Notes under the pieces: generated by a model
Told to the model about the DNA's origin: nothing
The model's input: the letters and a program-made list of their open reading frames with translations, nothing else
Database searches by the model: none
Program-made: the position numbers and the translations under genes
Part shown: in pieces, positions 10,423 through 20,202 of the stretch
How positions within the stretch are numbered: the first letter of the stretch is position 1
Layout of the letters: the number at the start of each line of letters is the position of its first letter
Assembly (NCBI GenBank): GCA_003427395.1
Contig: BFEA01000013.1
Location: 403,326-467,325 of the forward strand
Direction: 5' to 3'
Length of the DNA: 64,000 nucleotides
Source: Chara braunii
Taxonomy: Eukaryota; Streptophyta; Charophyceae; Charales; Characeae

Positions 10423-11652
10423 CTATATCCATTTTGCGGCCGTTATCCTTTGCCCTTCCGTCTCTTTCCTCTTCCGAATGATATCGGCTATCTCCTCTTC
10501 CGATATTGTAGCTTCCCCCGTTCTATCCCGGATGATTGCGGCATGTTTTACTTTTTCCGCCACGGTTTTATGTTTCTTGACTCCGCCGGCTAGGGGGATA
10601 CCTCCAAAAAAGACACACTCACGCATCCACCGAACTCCTCCTCCTCGTCCTCCTTCTCGTACCCCATACCATTAATTAGAATCCTATCCCCCACGTCCTC
10701 GACCTCCAATTGGTCGCTCTTGGGTCCCCTATCTGTCAAAGGCACCTCCTCCTGACGGACTCGGCACACCCTCGACTGACTCACCTTGCGTCTAGCAATG
10801 CTGGTCCGGTTACGTTCGTCTTGCGCGTCTACGGTCTTCAGGATCACTCGAATTTCATCGGGACTTTGTATCGAGAGGGTCTGATTCCCATCCGGCAAAT
10901 CAACCGTGGGTGCGTGTACTGTGCTCAGCCAGGTCCTCCTGAGGATCAATTCGGAGGAGCACTCTTATCGGGACCGTGGTCTCTACGCCAGCAACCTCGA
11001 TCACGGGGCTATGACACACCCCTTCCGCCGGTTGCAGCTTGTTATCGGCCACCACCATTGACATTGAGACCCCTCGATCTATCTCCAAGCCCAGCTCCCG
11101 TGCGATGGAGTCCCTACAAACCGTAGACTTGGGCCCGTTGTCTACTAGAGCCCTCATCTTCTTCCCACTTACTACCGCCTGGAACTGACAACTACCTAAC
11201 ACATTTAATTTCTTAGCCTCTTCTATCGAGAAGAAGTTGGCAGGTAGTTCCTCCATGGTAATGCGGGAGGCCTGTACTTCTTCCTTGGCTGGACCCTCCA
11301 CCGGCACCGTGGGTCCCCCTACGATCGGGACTCTTACCTTCCTTGTGATGCTTAGGAGCTCCTCCTTGGCGCTTTTGCTCGCGGCTAGATATTCCAAAAG
11401 TGTGCACTGCATAGGTTGCATCAGGGTTCTCCTAAGGGGTGCTACCGTGTCTATCTCATCTAGAGTGCACTTCATTTCGAACTTTATGAACCCCCTTTTC
11501 TTAGGCGATTTTGGCGAGGTGGGCTCTTCGTTCTTTTCTTCCACCGCTTTCGCATCGGCCATAGGCTGGTCATTGTCGCCGCTTCTCACTTCCGTTCCTT
11601 CCGGCACGCTTGCTTGGTTCTCGGACGTCTCGGTCCCGACCTGCGTCCTCAC
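10423..11652 (-). pseudogene. Retropepsin-like protease region and spacer
   Basis: The frame at 10900-11652 (about 250 residues) contains SCQFQAVVSGKKMRALVDNGPK, where the catalytic D-S/T-G triad reads Asp-Asn-Gly, so the active site is altered. A shifted frame at 10590-10949 carries the C-terminal signature ILRRTWLSTV (expected ILGRxWL), followed by a polar acidic spacer. A third frame (10423-10626) holds a Lys/Glu-rich linker that leads to RT. The pieces imply at least two frameshifts. The protease would cut the Gag-Pol polyprotein. Confidence 0.7.
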
Positions 11653-11654
11653 CC

Positions 11655-13060
11655 TTAGGCAGGGCCTCTCTTCCTCGGGCTGGTTCTATGAACTTGATGC
11701 TTGACACTGGGGGTTCCCTTGGACAACCCTCCCGGTGACTCCACCATTTGAATGTGAGTAGTGTTGGAGGAGCTTACGACTTTCGGTTTCTTCCCCAGTC
11801 TAGCCTCCTGAAGGGCTACTCTGTTGTCCACGTTCACTTTCATTGATGGGTAAAAGGAGACCGCCTCTTCGCAATCTTCCCACACAACCCGTTTGTTCTC
11901 ATTAAGCTTGACCACCCCCAACCTTAAGGCCTCCGTGAGATAAGGGCCGTCCCTTTTGATGTGATTTTCTTCATTGCAGTAGACACACCCGCTTCGAGCT
12001 TGGGGATTGTTGGGGCGCGGACCCCCTTGTGTGGCCGCCGCTAGGGGTGCAGGCGGAGCCGGCGGTGGTGGTGCTGGTGGTGGTGGCGCTTTAACCTCCG
12101 GTCGCGGCCCAATGGCCCTTTCTTGAGGGGAGTCTCCCCACCTTCCATCCCTAGCATCCTTCCAATGGGAACCCCCCCAATCGGAACCACGATTCCCCCC
12201 TATCTCCCGGTCGTTCCTCCAACCTCCTTGGCCACTTGATTCACTCCTCCATCCGGTCGGCCGTTCTCCCAACCGGGGAACCGGCGGACCAGGGGGCGGT
12301 CTATCGCTCCCCCTTGGACCATCGCTCTGCGTGCCTCGCATGTTGCGGAGTGTCATGTCTAAGGTCTCCTTCATGTATTCCCTCACGTTTACTCCTCCTC
12401 CTGTGAAAACCACCTCCGCCACTTTTTCGAAATCGGCGGAATCCCTCGGGGCCTTTCAAGGACCTCTTTCCGTTTCTCCTCGGGCAGGTGCAACATGAAC
12501 ATCACGCACCTATCCACTTCAGACAGCATCTCCCTATCCACTAGGGCTTGGGACAGGCGTTTGAACCTTCAGGTGAAGGCCACCAAGCTTTCCCGCTCCC
12601 CCTTTGTAATTCGTCGCAAGCCTTCCACGGTCGGGATCAGGTCATCACAGGCGAAAGTCTGCAGTAGGCTCGCCCTGAAGGTCCTCCACCGCCCGTCTGA
12701 GGGGTAGATAGCCCGGATCGCGGTGTCTAACTCGGGGTCCGAGTGCTGGATGAAATAGTCGATCCACTCCCTTTCGGAGAATCTCTTCCGGTAAGCGTAA
12801 CTTTCTCATTTCTCCACGAACCCAGTCACATCTCGTCCGTCGAAGAAAAGTGCCTCCAGACCCAGGTTGACGTCATAGTAAGGGACTCGTCTGTCGTCGT
12901 ATCGGCGAAAATCGGGATCCTCCATTGGTCCATCGATTGTCGGGTCGTACGGCTTGTACCATGAGGGATCCGGCTCCTCTACCCGGCCCCGAGGTCTCGG
13001 TGGTTCCCAGGGGTCTTCCCCGTAGCGGCCCCGCTCATCCGGCCAATCCGCCTCCCACCG
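11655..13060 (-). pseudogene. Gag (capsid and nucleocapsid) of the giant element
   Basis: Reading the minus strand from about 13060, the broken capsid begins with LEALFFDGRDVTGFVEK, then a TGA, then ESYAYRKRFSEREWIDYF and further helical segments with another stop. The 11655-12422 frame continues with an Arg/Gly/Trp/Pro-rich linker, a PPPPAPPPPAPP run, and a zinc-knuckle remnant CVYCNEENHIKRDG in which the fourth ligand (Cys) is Gly. A conserved tail follows (LTEALRLGVVKLNENKRVVW). The capsid would assemble particles and the knuckle bind RNA. The 11655-12422 frame starts at a GTG, so it is not an independent gene. Confidence 0.78.
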
Positions 13061-13087
13061 AGCGTGGCCCGACCCTCTTAAGCTTCT

Positions 13088-13814
13088 TCAGGCCTCCACC
13101 CCTTGACTCCTGCCCGTCATCTCGCCGGGAGCCCATGCAGCATCCGCTTCTCTTACGGCCCATCTCCGTGGCCTACTGCCAGCCTCCGCCGGCCTCTTGT
13201 CTCTAAGGCCCCTTCTACTCGGTCCCCCTTCCTCTTCTCTCCGGGGTGGTCGGTACCCCCCCCTATCTCTTGGAAATTCTAAGGCTTCTCCCATTCTTGC
13301 GCCCGGTGAATCCCCCCACCGAGATTCTATAGGAAGGTCCCTCGAGCCCTCGATCGCTCCTTTCCGCGCAGGCATTCGCATCTCGGTACCAGTTCTCGGT
13401 ACCAGTTCTCAGTCCCACTAAGGCCTGTCTTTCACCTGTGACAGCCTCCGGTACCCTTTCGACCCATCTCCGCGGCCCGCCGCCGACCTCTGCTGACCTC
13501 CCCTCCCTCAGGTCCCTCCTGTCCTGACACTCCTCTTCCTCCCTCCTAAGTGATCGATACCCCTGTCTATCTCCAGGAAATCCCCGCGCTTCTTCTAACC
13601 TTGCTTCCGCATTCATTAGGTGAGCCCAACGGGACTCCATCGGAACGCCTCTCGCGGCTTCGGCGACCCCTTCGTTTACCGGCACCCGCGGCCCCACATC
13701 CCTGTGCACTCGCACTTCCGTGCCAGCCCTTTGCCCCTCCGAGGCTTGTCTCTCCCCCGGAGCCATTTCCGGACCCACCTCGGCCCTATCTAGCGTCTCC
13801 GCCCCTTCTGTCAT
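13088..13814 (-). pseudogene. Arg/Glu-rich tandem-repeat region upstream of gag
   Basis: Two overlapping frames (13263-13814 and 13088-13381) encode two diverged copies of a module of about 75 residues. Each copy follows ESRW, FPgDRxGYR, RREEE, LRxxRxAExG and PRRW, in that order. The copies sit end to end with a frameshift between them. This is probably a low-complexity N-terminal Gag extension or a separate ORF. No known domain is recognised. The plus-strand frames here are shadows of the same repeat. Confidence 0.5.
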
Positions 13815-13904
13815 TTCTTCTCTATCCCCCTTCTTTCAGTGGCTTCCGGCGGACTTGAGAGACCAGCCTCCACTTCACTCTCCATGCACCCCTATTGGCA
13901 ATTT

Positions 13905-14794
13905 CTAGTCGCTTCCCTCACTATCGCCCGTGTTACTTCCCGGCTCATCCTTCTCACTATTGTCCCCGTTATCTTCCGAGTTCTTCTCCTCCTTCGATCC
14001 CCCCTTCTCCTCACTAGAATCCTCGTCAGTACCTTCCCCTTCCGACTCCTGGCTGGTCACCGTCCACCAGGAATCCCTTCGTTTCCTCTCCTCGTTGGCG
14101 GCCAACGCAAGATTCACGATCTCAAGGTCCGAGACGCCCCTAATCCCCTCTTGCGCGCACCTCCTTATCAGATCTCGGTCCACATCACCCGCCTGCCCGG
14201 AGAACAGGGGCTTGATAAACTCCCCAACGCGTGCCCACCACTCAAAGTCGGTGTCCTTTCTCGACTCCCAGCACTGGGTGAACAGTTTGTGGCCCCCTTC
14301 TTCACCCAGAGGGAATTTTTCTATCACTTGACCCCTCAATCAGACTCTCCTCACGGTCTCGTCGTAAGCGTAGAGTAGTCAATAGGCCCAGGTAGGAATG
14401 GTCCAAGTTCTCCCGTGGGCTGCCCTCGGGACTTCCGTCCTCCCTCGGTATTCTACCTGGTCGATCACAAGGTCCCCGGTGCCAACTCTTCTTAATCTTT
14501 GCACTCGTTCTAGGGCTCTTTCGGCGATGCCTAGAGGATCTTTCCCTTCCGCTAATTCAGTTGCGAAGATTAGCCGAGCGTCAGGGGACAAAAATATTTC
14601 CGCCTTTCTCGTGCAACTATTCCCCTCGGATGCTACTGAGAACCTGACCACTGTCTCCTGCTCGTAGATTTTGAAGAACTCGGTAGTTACCTCTCCTTCT
14701 CCTCTAACTTTCGGAGAGTCACTCCATATCTCCCTCCCCACGTCAAAACCCTATCCAAGGTACCGTAAGGGTCCCCCCTTTCGTATCTAATCAT
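13905..14794 (-). pseudogene. Accessory ORF family B, copy 2 (frameshifted)
   Basis: The copy starts with an ATG at 14794 (MIRYERGDPYG), 7 nt after the stop of the previous ORF. It then shifts frame into 14379-14741 (VVRFSVASEG, AEIFLSPDARLIF, KDPLGIAERALERVQRL) and again into 13905-14339 (HKLFTQCWESRKDTDFEWWA, SDLEIVNLALAANEERKRRD). The same blocks occur in the same order in the intact copy at 15452-16210 (FIRFAVSRQG, TRIFLSREGLVEI, LHTLLTWCFRDSCRHDWSTL, SDSIRIAIACRRRKLRD), so this is its broken paralogue. The tail adds a Ser/Glu/Asp-rich acidic segment of about 45 residues. Function unknown. Confidence 0.6.
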
Positions 14795-14801
14795 AGGAGC
14801 A

Positions 14802-15278
14802 TCACCTCACGCCTGCCAACCTCAGGGCGGCCTCGACCAATGAATCCTTGCACTTAGCACGACCGGCCTCTCTGTCCCCTCTCAGAGTTTGGCGCAAAAC
14901 CTCCTCGTATTCGCCCGTTCTATCCCAAAATCGGGTCTGCACAAGGTGTGTCCTAGATGTCAGCGGCGTTCCTAGATACCTAGGATCCTCCTCGAACTTT
15001 CTTTCTACTTCCAGCAAAGGCTCCCTCCAAGTCCTAGAGAATCTCACGCCACTCGCGTCTCTAATGTGGAATGAAAAGGTAGCTAGCATGGTCCAACTTC
15101 TCTTTTTCCACAAGGCCATCCTTCAGACTTCCACTAGAAATTTTGTCTCGGCGCGGACTATGCGGTCCTCTCCCAATTCCGGGTTAAGCTCGGCACCCCC
15201 CTCGATCCGAACCTCGCTACCGTCCTCGTAGGTCTCTAATTCCCAACGAATCCTATTGGAGACGAACGAGGCTCTCAT
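14802..15278 (-). pseudogene. Accessory ORF D (probable diverged family A member), one nonsense codon
   Basis: The frame starts with an ATG at 15278 (MRASFVSNRIRWELETYEDG), 4 nt after the preceding stop. It reads through a TGA where Trp is expected (AETKFLVEV*RMALWKK) and ends at 14802 (ALRLAGVR). About 159 residues. The segments RAETKFLVEV and DPRYLGTPL resemble RATIFFNEEVW and related blocks of family A. I place it there only tentatively. Function unknown. Confidence 0.5.
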
Positions 15279-15282
15279 CCCC

Positions 15283-15471
15283 TCACCACGAGAGAAGATC
15301 TATAGTGACCTTGTCGAGGATAGCGATCGTGGCCGTCTCAAGTAGCTTGATCCTGGCTAAGGACCCTGGCCTAGCCCTCCTCTCTTCTTCCCAACACAGA
15401 GCAAGGAACCGGTGAACTTCCTCCCTTACGCTATCCAACCCCACAAGCTCCTCAAGGTCCGACTCGGTCAT
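15283..15471 (-). CDS. Small accessory ORF overlapping family B copy 1
   Basis: This is a 62-residue frame with an ATG that overlaps the end of the preceding ORF (15452-16210) by 20 nt. It ends 4 nt before the next ATG. It looks helical and acidic at the start (MTESDLEELVGLDSVREEVH) with one Cys-Trp pair in the middle. The family is not recognised. Its tight packing between two neighbours is the main reason to take it as real. Confidence 0.4.
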   Translation of the reverse strand: MTESDLEELVGLDSVREEVHRFLALCWEEERRARPGSLARIKLLETATIAILDKVTIDLLSW

Positions 15472-16210
15472 CCCTTAACTTTCGTCGACGACACGCAATT
15501 GCTATCCGAATTGAGTCAGAGGGGTCCAACCCCGCTAGCTCTCCCTCGGAGATCTTACCTAAGTATCTCCACGATATTGTAGACTCCCTCGCGTGTCGAC
15601 CCCACCCTTCAAAGGCGTAACCCAGGTCCTCTAGCGTCGACCAATCGTGTCTACAGGAGTCCCGAAAACACCAAGTTAACAAGGTGTGAAGGTCCGATCC
15701 CGTGAACCTGAACTGACTTAAGATGGAAACCCGTCTTCCTACCGCCCTTTTGACAACCTCGGAGGGGTAAACTCGCTCAAAAATGAAACAGGGGACCTCC
15801 ACAAGCTCGCTGGAGAGGAACCGCGGTATCTCTTTCAAACCCCCGTAGGTCACTAGATATACCTCGTCGCACCCTTCGTGAGGTCTCATCTCCTCTACTA
15901 ACTCCCCTAGCCGGCCCCTCACAGCTCGAGCGTCCCAGAGAGGGTCCTGCCCAATCCGTAAGCTACGCGCTATCTCAACAAGCCCCTCCCTCGAGAGGAA
16001 TATTCGGGTTTCTCCCACTACAACCTCCCCCTGGCGACTCACCGCAAATCGTATGAACGCCTTACCGCGCCGGATCTCCCCTTCTTCTCGCAGGAGAGTC
16101 CTTGTCAGTTCAGTCAACGAGGCCCTAGGTAGAGTGACACTGATAACCTCCCCGGTATCCTCTACGGGCTCTATGGACGCCCAAAGAGTTCTCGGAATCC
16201 TCCTTATCAT
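15452..16210 (-). CDS. Accessory ORF family B, copy 1 (intact)
   Basis: The frame is 252 residues from an ATG at 16210, in the block between the PBS and gag. N-terminal half: VTLPRASLTELTRTLL, GKAFIRFAVSRQGEVVVGE, TRIFLSREGLVEIARSL. Middle: CFIFERVYPSEVVKRAVGRR. C-terminal half: a Trp/Cys-containing helical block LHTLLTWCFRDSCRHDWSTL, ending in a basic segment. No signal peptide or membrane helix is visible. A broken paralogue lies at 13905-14794. The fold looks like mixed alpha/beta, and no known domain is recognised. The gap to family A copy 1 is 77 nt. Confidence 0.6.
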   Translation of the reverse strand: MIRRIPRTLWASIEPVEDTGEVISVTLPRASLTELTRTLLREEGEIRRGKAFIRFAVSRQGEVVVGETRIFLSREGLVEIARSLRIGQDPLWDARAVRGRLGELVEEMRPHEGCDEVYLVTYGGLKEIPRFLSSELVEVPCFIFERVYPSEVVKRAVGRRVSILSQFRFTGSDLHTLLTWCFRDSCRHDWSTLEDLGYAFEGWGRHARESTISWRYLGKISEGELAGLDPSDSIRIAIACRRRKLRDDRVGP

Positions 16211-16287
16211 CGGCCCTCGAAACCCCTCCGGTTAGCCACCTGCTCTTCTCCGAAGAGGCGGGCGTACGGAACGTCCGCGATGAGAGA

Positions 16288-16935
16288 TCAGAGTCCCTCA
16301 AACTCCCTCAATCTTCCGAATATGGCGGATAGCTCACTCCTTGGGGGAATTCCCGCGTCCACGCACCGAGTATAAAGCGAGAACAAACCCCTAGCCCGTA
16401 CCCCGGATTCTCGAGCCGTCCTAAGCACCGCTACTACCTTCTCCTCCGGGTCTCTTAGGAAAGAGCTGGCCACAAACTGGGGCAGATTAGTGTGGAGGAC
16501 CCCGGACGAGCGAGGGACCTCGCCGGGCTCAGCGAAGGGCAGTAGCGTCCACGATTCGAAAGTCCCTTCCTCATAGTCAGCTAACACTAGGTCGTTTGCC
16601 AACTGCCTTGCGAACTCACGGTATTCAAAATGCGTCAATTGTTCGGTTACCAAGCCCCTCCAGACTTCGGCCCACACCTCTTCGTTAAAAAAAATTGTAG
16701 CCCGAATCTCCAGGAAACGACCGAGGTCGGGTGAGCCTCCTCTCTCCACACCTTCCTTCCAAGTGAGCCTTCGAGCTCGAACCCACACGTAGGCCCCTTC
16801 TCGGATCAGTCCCCCTTTCTCAACGCTCATCCAATAAGGGGTTACTTGAGGGTCACCTGGAACCAAAACCTTCTCGGTGTCACTGACCTCTATTGATTCC
16901 ACCACCCCGTTTTCACTGAGCTCGAACTTCACCAT
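16288..16935 (-). CDS. Accessory ORF family A, copy 1
   Basis: The frame is 215 residues from an ATG at 16935, which lies inside the end of the upstream family member (23-nt overlap). Blocks shared with copies 2 and 3 are VVESIEVSDTEKVLVPGD, YVWVRARRL, GRFLEIRATIFFNEEVWAEV, and a C-terminal signature LFSLYTRCVDAGIPPR followed by IFGRLREFEGL. The invariant Cys-x-Asp-x-Gly/Pro-x-Pro turn is the best family hallmark. No known domain is recognised and there is no membrane segment. Confidence 0.62.
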   Translation of the reverse strand: MVKFELSENGVVESIEVSDTEKVLVPGDPQVTPYWMSVEKGGLIREGAYVWVRARRLTWKEGVERGGSPDLGRFLEIRATIFFNEEVWAEVWRGLVTEQLTHFEYREFARQLANDLVLADYEEGTFESWTLLPFAEPGEVPRSSGVLHTNLPQFVASSFLRDPEEKVVAVLRTARESGVRARGLFSLYTRCVDAGIPPRSELSAIFGRLREFEGL

Positions 16936-17599
16936 CTGCTATCGTCGTTCTAAAGGCTGACCTGCGATATTTTTCAGGAGAGAGAGTGAAGGGCTTTTCT
17001 AGGGACCCTAGCCTCCGGAAAATACCCCAGAGTTTTTTGCGCGGCGGAATTCCCTGATCGATGCAGTGCGTATACAGCACCCACAGGGCCCTGAAGGTAA
17101 GCCCCAAACCCCTACCCCTCTCTAGAAGACACACTATCCTTCCCTCGTTTGCCCTAGGGAACATGTAAGACGGCACCCTCACAGTTAACGGGTAACTTGA
17201 CCTTGGAAGCTCTCTCTCCCTCGCGAACCTCTCCCTTTCCACAGACAAGAATGCAAGTCGCTCTCTAACCTTACTTATCCACTCCCCTCTCACTTCTCTC
17301 GCCTCGCGTAACAACTTTTCCATCCCACCCCCTTGTCCCAGAATTAGGGGTACTACGAGCTTCGCCCAAGCCTCAGGTGCTACGAAAATTATCGCTGTTA
17401 CTTCAAGACTCCGCCCAAGACCTTGGCCTTCTACCTCTTTGGACTCTACCCACACGAATTCCCCACTAACCGTGGACTTCCCTCCTTCTATCCTTTTCCA
17501 ATCAGGAACTTCCCCGTTGCTAGGGACCAGCCTAAGGGCCTCGCGGTCTTCTAAGGAGGACTCTACGAAGCATCCCTGCTGTCTATCATGGAACACCAT
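16913..17599 (-). CDS. Accessory ORF family A, copy 2
   Basis: The frame is 228 residues from an ATG at 17599, only 4 nt after the stop of copy 3. It shares with copy 1 the blocks FVESSLEDREALRLVPSN, EFVWVESKEV, GRSLEVTAIIFVAPEAWAKL, and the hallmark LWVLYTHCIDQGIPPRKKL with IFRRLGSLEKPF. The middle is charged and helical (REVRGEWISKVRERLAFLS). It ends with a basic tail beyond the hallmark. Its stop overlaps the start of copy 1, an arrangement that suits coupled termination and re-initiation. Function unknown. Confidence 0.62.
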   Translation of the reverse strand: MVFHDRQQGCFVESSLEDREALRLVPSNGEVPDWKRIEGGKSTVSGEFVWVESKEVEGQGLGRSLEVTAIIFVAPEAWAKLVVPLILGQGGGMEKLLREAREVRGEWISKVRERLAFLSVERERFARERELPRSSYPLTVRVPSYMFPRANEGRIVCLLERGRGLGLTFRALWVLYTHCIDQGIPPRKKLWGIFRRLGSLEKPFTLSPEKYRRSAFRTTIADGEVRAQ

Positions 17600-17603
17600 T
17601 CAT

Positions 17604-18343
17604 TTAGAAGATCCTTTGTGGCACCCCGAAGACTCTTTGGTATCCGTAGTCCCTTCCTCCCTCGCGGTCTTGGGTAGACTCCCTAAAGATCCCGGCACGA
17701 ATCCTACACGCCTTGATCCCGTATGGCACCGGGTTATCCACGCAATAGTTGTAGTACCAATGGAGCGACCTAAGGGAGAGCTGCCACCCCCTTTCTCGTA
17801 CTATGGACTGCACAACCCTGTCGTACCACTTCTCCTTCCCGCTCACCCTTCGGAAAACGAACGATGGGAAAATGGCTCTGACGCACCCTGTGGCGCGAGG
17901 GTATTCTTCGTCTCGCACGCAGGTCACCCTTACCTCAATGGGCGGGCTGTGTCTAAGGGGTTCAGCCTGAAAGATCTGCCTCAAAATTGGACCCGCTCGT
18001 GCCTCCCAATGATCCGTACAGTACCACCACAGGTCCAAATGTGTGACGTAATCGATCCAGGCCTCCTTACTTAAGTAGACAGTTCCTTCCGCACGGATCA
18101 CCGTTCGCCTGGGTCTCTTCCCGTTCTGGGGCCTGTTCCGGGACCACATGTCCCCCTCCCAAGTTCCTATCGCGAAACGAGCCCAAAGAAAAAACCCTCG
18201 TTCTAGCTCTAACCCCCTCTTGCGACCGGCTAGATACCTCTCCGTGCGGTGGTCTAAGGGACGCTGAAGAACTCCCTGTCTTTGCTCAAATCCGCCTTCT
18301 CTATCCGAACTCCTTCCTTAGTACCCTCGACGATCCTAACCAT
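17604..18343 (-). pseudogene. Accessory ORF family A, copy 3 (early stop)
   Basis: The ancestral ATG at 18343 (MVRIVEGTKEGVRIEKADLS) overlaps the end of family C copy 1 by 8 nt. A TAG follows after FFSVP. An open frame resumes at the ATG at 18149 and runs 181 residues to 17604: RRTVIRAEGTVYLSKEAWID, EYPRATGCVRAIFPSFVFRR, and the hallmark LHWYYNYCVDNPVPYGI. It is shorter than copies 1 and 2 in the N-terminal half because of the stop and local decay. Paralogy rests on the ordered blocks and the Cys-Val-Asp-x-x-x-Pro turn. Confidence 0.58.
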
Positions 18344-18701
18344 TCCCTTGGACTATCTCTTCTATGATTTGAACCAGCGCCCTCCAATCGTGCGACCCGT
18401 CTAGGAAAGCGTTCGGAATAGTGGGGACAGGCCTACCCCCTCGTGAAAACGTCCTACACCCCAACAAGTAGAAGTAGTTAATCTCGTAAGCCCCCAGCAA
18501 TTGCCTCTCAAGTTGTGCATGACCGATCGCTTCCTCCCAGCTATCCAAATATCATGCCTCCCTATTAACACCCTCTTCTACGTACAAGGCTATGTCGAAG
18601 TGGCCGGTCCATCAGTAGAAGGTATAGCACCACACGTTTACCCCGCCTCGATCACCTACAGTAATCCCTGCGGGCTCAAACTCCAAAGGCCTCAAGCTCA
18701 T
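18336..18701 (-). pseudogene. Accessory ORF family C, copy 1
   Basis: The ATG at 18701 (MSLRPLEFEP) overlaps the stop of copy 2 as ATGA. The product would be about 121 residues: VNVWCYTFY, stop, WTGHFDIALYVEEG, stop, then SWEEAIGHAQ, INYFYLLGCRTFSRGGRPVP, IPNAFLDGSHDWRALVQIIE. The last 70 residues are open from 18548. The core YFYxLGxRTxxRGGRPxP is shared nearly residue for residue with copy 2. Family unrecognised. It ends inside the start of family A copy 3. Confidence 0.58.
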
Positions 18702-19055
18702 GTATTCGCCGCTCCCACCACTCTCTCCACAATCCCAACTAGCACTTTCTATTCATCCGACCCATCGAGATAAGCGTCCGGAATTACCGGCGTCGGGCGA
18801 CCACCTCTGGGGTAGGTTCGATATCCTAGAGAGTAGAAATACTTGTACCCATAACCCGTTAATTCCTCACAAGTACCGCGGGAATGTCCTATCGCCTCTT
18901 CCCAATAGAAGGAAGTCCTCTCCTTGATCTTGTCCCTCCTCTACATAGACACCTACATCAAAGTCACCCGTCCATAGTCGAAAGGAGTAAAACCACACGT
19001 CAACACTACCGTACGTACACACACTAATCCATTCTGGAACGACTTCTAGGCTCAT
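18698..19055 (-). pseudogene. Accessory ORF family C, copy 2
   Basis: The frame starts with an ATG at 19055 (MSLEVVPEWISVC) and continues VDVWFYSFRLWTGDFDVGVY and VEEG. It loses frame near 18900, then resumes as FYWEEAIGHSRGTCEELTGY, KYFYSLGYRTYPRGGRPTP, VIPDAYLDGSDE, a TAG where copy 1 has Trp, and LVGIVERVVGAANT. Its terminal TGA shares bases with the ATG of copy 1. Alignment with copy 1 is clear along the whole length. Function unknown. Confidence 0.57.
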
Positions 19056-19656
19056 GGAGTATAATCAAAGGAAAATTTCTTAAGTTCCTATTTCCTTTTG
19101 GCCACCCGAGAGACCACCTCTATCCCGCAAGGAAAAGAAGCCTGTGACCTCAGAAGGATCAAATGGACCAGAGAAGGAACGTCGTCTCACTCGGCTACCT
19201 TCCTGTCCTCCCCCGCTGAGAGACTCCTCCCCACTCCCGGCCGAGAGACTAGCCGCGGACACAGGTTATCCCCGAGGAAGGGTGGCAACCCCCTCCCCGG
19301 AGTCGGACCGAAGTCACACACCCGGGCCCTATGTCTCCCACTGAACCGACCTCTAGTCCTAAGTTAGCCTATCCGGCACCACGCCTCTACTCGGCCCACC
19401 TCAAGCGTGGAATTACCCGGGTCCCAGGACAAGATCCACCTATGTATCAGAAATCACTAGCCTATCTACTCCCTCCCCATTCTCCATATCGTGAACTCTT
19501 CGCAATTCGTCATCTTCTCCCTTTTTCCGCCTCCTGCTGCCTATTTTCTCTCTTGGAATCACCGGAAGATCGGGGAATTAGAAAAAGGGGTGGGAAGAGC
19601 GGAGCTTTAGGAAGAGGCTCTCAGGTGAGGTAGATAAACATACGTACCTTAAGTCT
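19056..19656 (-). other. Degenerate stretch inside the accessory block
   Basis: Only short frames are present, such as a 60-residue Ser/Gly-rich one at 19080-19262. No family A, B or C hallmark is visible. This is probably decayed accessory sequence or an intergenic leader. Confidence 0.3.
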
Positions 19657-20202
19657 TCAATATTCGTTATCATAGTCGCAATAGTCCCCCAGATCCGAGT
19701 CCGACAAATTGGCTAGACACCGGTCCACCCAGGAGTCGGTCTCCGATCCCTCGTCCAAGGTCCCCCAAGTACCCCCTTCTTCTCTAACGCCCTCGCTAAG
19801 ACGGGTAGGTGAGCCTCTCTCTCCCCCTCGCCCCGGCACCCGTAACACCACTCTCCTCTCCCCCAAGTCCCGAACCAGTCCCGTTTGAGAGTCCCGCTCC
19901 CCTGTGGGAGTAGGAACCGTCGTCAGCCCCCGCGGGTCGAGAACCGAAGCCCCTAACCCCTCTCTAGACACCCTCTCTCGTGCGGGACTTTGCCCCCGGG
20001 TAGGCGCCCTCCACAACCCGTGCGGATCAAGAATACTTGGCGACCCCCTCGGGTCCCAAATAGACAGCGCCCCCGGACCCTCTCGGACCCCTCTCTCCTC
20101 TCTTTCCCTCCCCCTCTCTCTTTCTCCCCCTTGAGCAGACCCCCTTACGCTATTTTCCCGGACTATTATTCTTCCCACCCTTTTGCCGTTCTTCACCCTC
20201 AT
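19657..20202 (-). CDS. First ORF of the giant element, Arg/Glu-rich with acidic tail
   Basis: The frame is 181 residues, the first substantial ORF after the PBS. The N-terminus is basic (MRVKNGKRVGRIIVREN), then come GGERERGREREERGVREG and two to three degenerate DPRG/DPHG repeats (SIWDPRGSPSILDPHGLW, VLDPRGLTTVPTP). It ends in an acidic, Tyr/Asp-rich tail (LSDSDLGDYCDYDNEY). The composition suggests disorder. The position matches the extra pre-gag ORF of Ogre-type elements, but I see no sequence link to them. No domain is recognised. Confidence 0.42.
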   Translation of the reverse strand: MRVKNGKRVGRIIVRENSVRGSAQGGERERGREREERGVREGPGALSIWDPRGSPSILDPHGLWRAPTRGQSPARERVSREGLGASVLDPRGLTTVPTPTGERDSQTGLVRDLGERRVVLRVPGRGGERGSPTRLSEGVREEGGTWGTLDEGSETDSWVDRCLANLSDSDLGDYCDYDNEY

